64,000 nucleotides of DNA, taken from positions 141,238-205,237 of the forward strand of contig NZ_JAGPYK010000010.1 of assembly GCF_018070045.1 (NCBI RefSeq). Direction: 5' to 3'. The notes below the pieces were generated by a model, which had not been told where the DNA came from, ran no database searches, and saw only the letters and a list, made by a program, of their open reading frames with translations. The translations under genes were made by a program, and so were the position numbers. Below, piece after piece: positions 62,570 to 64,000 of the stretch (within the stretch, counting starts at the first letter, position 1; every line of letters starts with the position of its first letter). Source of the stretch: Micromonospora sp. U21 (lineage in GTDB: Bacteria > Actinomycetota > Actinomycetes > Mycobacteriales > Micromonosporaceae).

Positions 62570-63535
62570 ATGCAGTCACGACCCGCCGCCGGCGCCGCGT
62601 TGGCGCTGCTCGCCGCGGTCACCTTCGCCACCTCGGGCACCTTCGCGCGGTCGCTCATCGAGGCCGGCTGGTCCGCCGAGTCGGCGGTGATCGCCCGGGT
62701 CGGCGTGGCAGCCCTGGTGCTGGCTGTCCCCGCGCTGCTGTCGCTGCGGGGCAGGTGGGATGTGCTGCGGCGGAACGTCACAGCGATCGGGATGTTCGGG
62801 CTGCTCGGCGTGGCGCTGGCCCAGGTCTGCTTCTTCAACGCCGTGCGCTACCTGCCGGTCGGCGTCGCGCTGCTGCTGGAGTACCTGGGCATCATCCTCG
62901 TCGTCGGCTGGATGTGGCTCCGGCACGGGCAGCGGCCGCGCCGGCTCACCGTGGCCGGTTCGGCGGCCTCCCTGGCCGGGCTGGCGTTCGTGCTGGACCT
63001 CACCGGCGCCGCCGGCTTCCACCCGGTGGGCGTGCTCTGGGGGTTGGGCGCCGCGGTCGGCCTGGCCGGCTACTTCGTACTCGCCGGCCGGGTCGACCCC
63101 CGCCTGCCCTCGGTCGCCATGGCCAGCGGCGGGATGGCAGTCGGCGCCGTCGTGCTGCTCCTCATCGGGCTGACCGGTCTGCTGCCGCTGCGTGCCACCT
63201 TCGGTGAGGTCACCTTCGCCGGGGAGCGCACCAGCTGGCTGCTGCCGATCGTGGGGCTCTCCCTGGTGGCTGCCGTGATCGCGTACCTGGCCGGGATCGC
63301 CGGCAACCGCATCCTCGGCCCGCGGCTCTCGTCGTTCGTCGGGCTGACCGAGGTGCTCTTCGCGGTGCTGATCGCCTGGCTCTTCCTGGACGAACTGCCC
63401 ACCGCCTGGCAGCTGTTCGGTGGCGGGCTGATCGTCGCCGGGGTGGCCCTGGTGCGCCTCGACGAGCTGCACGGACCGGCAGCGGAATCCACGCCCCTGT
63501 CGCCCGAGCCCGTGCTGGCGGTCGACGGTCGTTGA
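62570..63535 (+). CDS. EamA/DMT-superfamily exporter
   Basis: The 321-residue inner-membrane protein has ten helices in two EamA repeats (residues about 5-135 and 148-295); the second ends LSSFVGLTEVLFAVLIAWLFLDELPTAWQLFGGGLIVAGVALV, the classic repeat end. DMT proteins move metabolites or amino acids out of the cell. The ATG at 62570 has GAGGAGTGCAGG upstream. The divergent CGNR gene probably controls it, and the acetyltransferase next to it may act on the same compound. Confidence 0.9.
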   Translation: MQSRPAAGAALALLAAVTFATSGTFARSLIEAGWSAESAVIARVGVAALVLAVPALLSLRGRWDVLRRNVTAIGMFGLLGVALAQVCFFNAVRYLPVGVALLLEYLGIILVVGWMWLRHGQRPRRLTVAGSAASLAGLAFVLDLTGAAGFHPVGVLWGLGAAVGLAGYFVLAGRVDPRLPSVAMASGGMAVGAVVLLLIGLTGLLPLRATFGEVTFAGERTSWLLPIVGLSLVAAVIAYLAGIAGNRILGPRLSSFVGLTEVLFAVLIAWLFLDELPTAWQLFGGGLIVAGVALVRLDELHGPAAESTPLSPEPVLAVDGR

Positions 63536-64000
63536 GACGGTGGGCGTGCTGACCACCGTGGTGTTCGGTGGTGGCTCCCCCGGCGGGCCGGCCTGCGATC
63601 GGTGCGGTTGAACCGGCACGGCCTGCCCCGACCGGCCGGGGACGGGCCCGCCGGCGAAGTGTCCACCACGGCCGATCTGCCAGCGGCGCTCGCTGACCTG
63701 CCGGCGATGGCGGACGACCTGCCCCGCGACGTTGTCCGACCGGCCGCCGGTGCGGGCCGATCTGCCCGAGGTATGTCTCGACCTGGGTGGGTCGCGCGTC
63801 GACCTCGGTGGATGTAGGAGAGATTCACCGCTATAGAGCCTGTTTCTGATCTGCCTGGCGGGACTTGTGGTACGTGAGCGACGGTCGGCGTGGCGGCCGT
63901 CCATAGAAGACGGGCTCTTGGTAAGCAGACGGTTCCTACACCCTGCTGCCCCAAGAGCCCGCCTTGACATTGAACCCTGCCCGGCCTGCCGCCAGCCAGC
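63536..64000. mobile_element. Gene-poor right edge; possible left end of an insertion sequence
   Basis: 63536-63830 holds no convincing gene, although short repeats of ACCTGCC and ATCTGCC are seen. From about 63837 (GAGCCTGTTTCTGATCTG) the composition changes. CGGGCTCTTGG (63911-63921) and its exact complement (63951-63961) form a hairpin, then an open frame from TTG 63964 (LTLNPARPAA) runs off the window. This is compatible with an IS end with a protected transposase start, but no transposase motif is visible. Confidence 0.3.

Noticed and set aside
63602..63817. 71-codon open frame with repeated ADLP units near the right edge
   Set aside because: No ribosome site, no homology that I recognise, and the unit repeats look like DNA-level repeats in a non-coding stretch.

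Overview
The window is very GC-rich, has GTG starts, mycothiol-era actinobacterial gene families (Lsr2, CarD, DisA, DUF397/DUF5753, SARP regulator) and a gene order matching the chromosomal core of actinomycetes. I infer a member of the Micromonosporaceae (Micromonospora-like); this rests on gene content and on the repeat types, not on a database search. From memory of the Mycobacterium tuberculosis map, the series folB-folK-DUF3180-(Ala/Arg/Pro-rich membrane protein)-DUF2520-panC-panD-coaX-lysS-lsr2-clpC-mutY-disA-radA-carD-ispD-ispF is ancestral. The other genes are insertions into it.

Layout. 0-3.6 kb: end of the folate operon and small membrane proteins. 3.6-7.3 kb: osmoprotectant ABC importer (ATPase on the minus strand, two permeases and a binding protein on the plus strand); the binding protein looks circularly permuted. 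7.4-14.3 kb: disordered membrane protein, a stand-alone NuoD paralogue coupled to a MidA/NDUFAF7-type methyltransferase, then the pantothenate genes. 14.4-20 kb: septum-formation-type lipoprotein, nadB-nadC and coaX. 20.8-28.3 kb: lysS, lsr2, clpC, mutY, an ACT protein and def. 28.4-32.7 kb: disA, radA and two secreted proteins. 32.9-36.9 kb: a small type III polyketide cluster (UbiA prenyltransferase, methyltransferase, acyl-CoA-dehydrogenase-like flavoprotein, chalcone-synthase-like enzyme). 38.6-41.4 kb: carD, ispD, ispF and a TPR membrane protein. 41.6-52.2 kb: tyrosine catabolism in two blocks (hmgA, an unknown gene and fahA; aminotransferase, two RDD proteins, hppD and an Lrp regulator). 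52.3-60.2 kb: a PQQ-repeat protein, then class I and class II fumarases on either side of an AfsR/SARP-type regulator. 60.4-64 kb: a decayed XRE/DUF397 regulator, an acetyltransferase, a CGNR regulator divergent from an EamA exporter, and what may be the left end of an insertion sequence.

How the genes work together. Two tracts supply cofactors: panC/panD/coaX for CoA and nadB/nadC for NAD (no nadA or panB in view). The tyrosine block would convert tyrosine to fumarate and acetoacetate, and two fumarases lie nearby. The type III PKS cluster would make a prenylated, methylated alkyl-resorcinol/hydroquinone.

Non-coding structure is the most striking part. Two copies of a roughly 170-bp folded repeat differ by compensating base changes. 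Two 74-bp palindromic elements lie in opposite orientation inside one protein gene. A 28-bp repeat occurs three times and once supplies a stop codon. A cluster of three DnaA boxes lies between lsr2 and clpC. About sixteen genes appear to start on leaderless mRNAs, with a TAnnnT hexamer 6-8 nt before the start codon.
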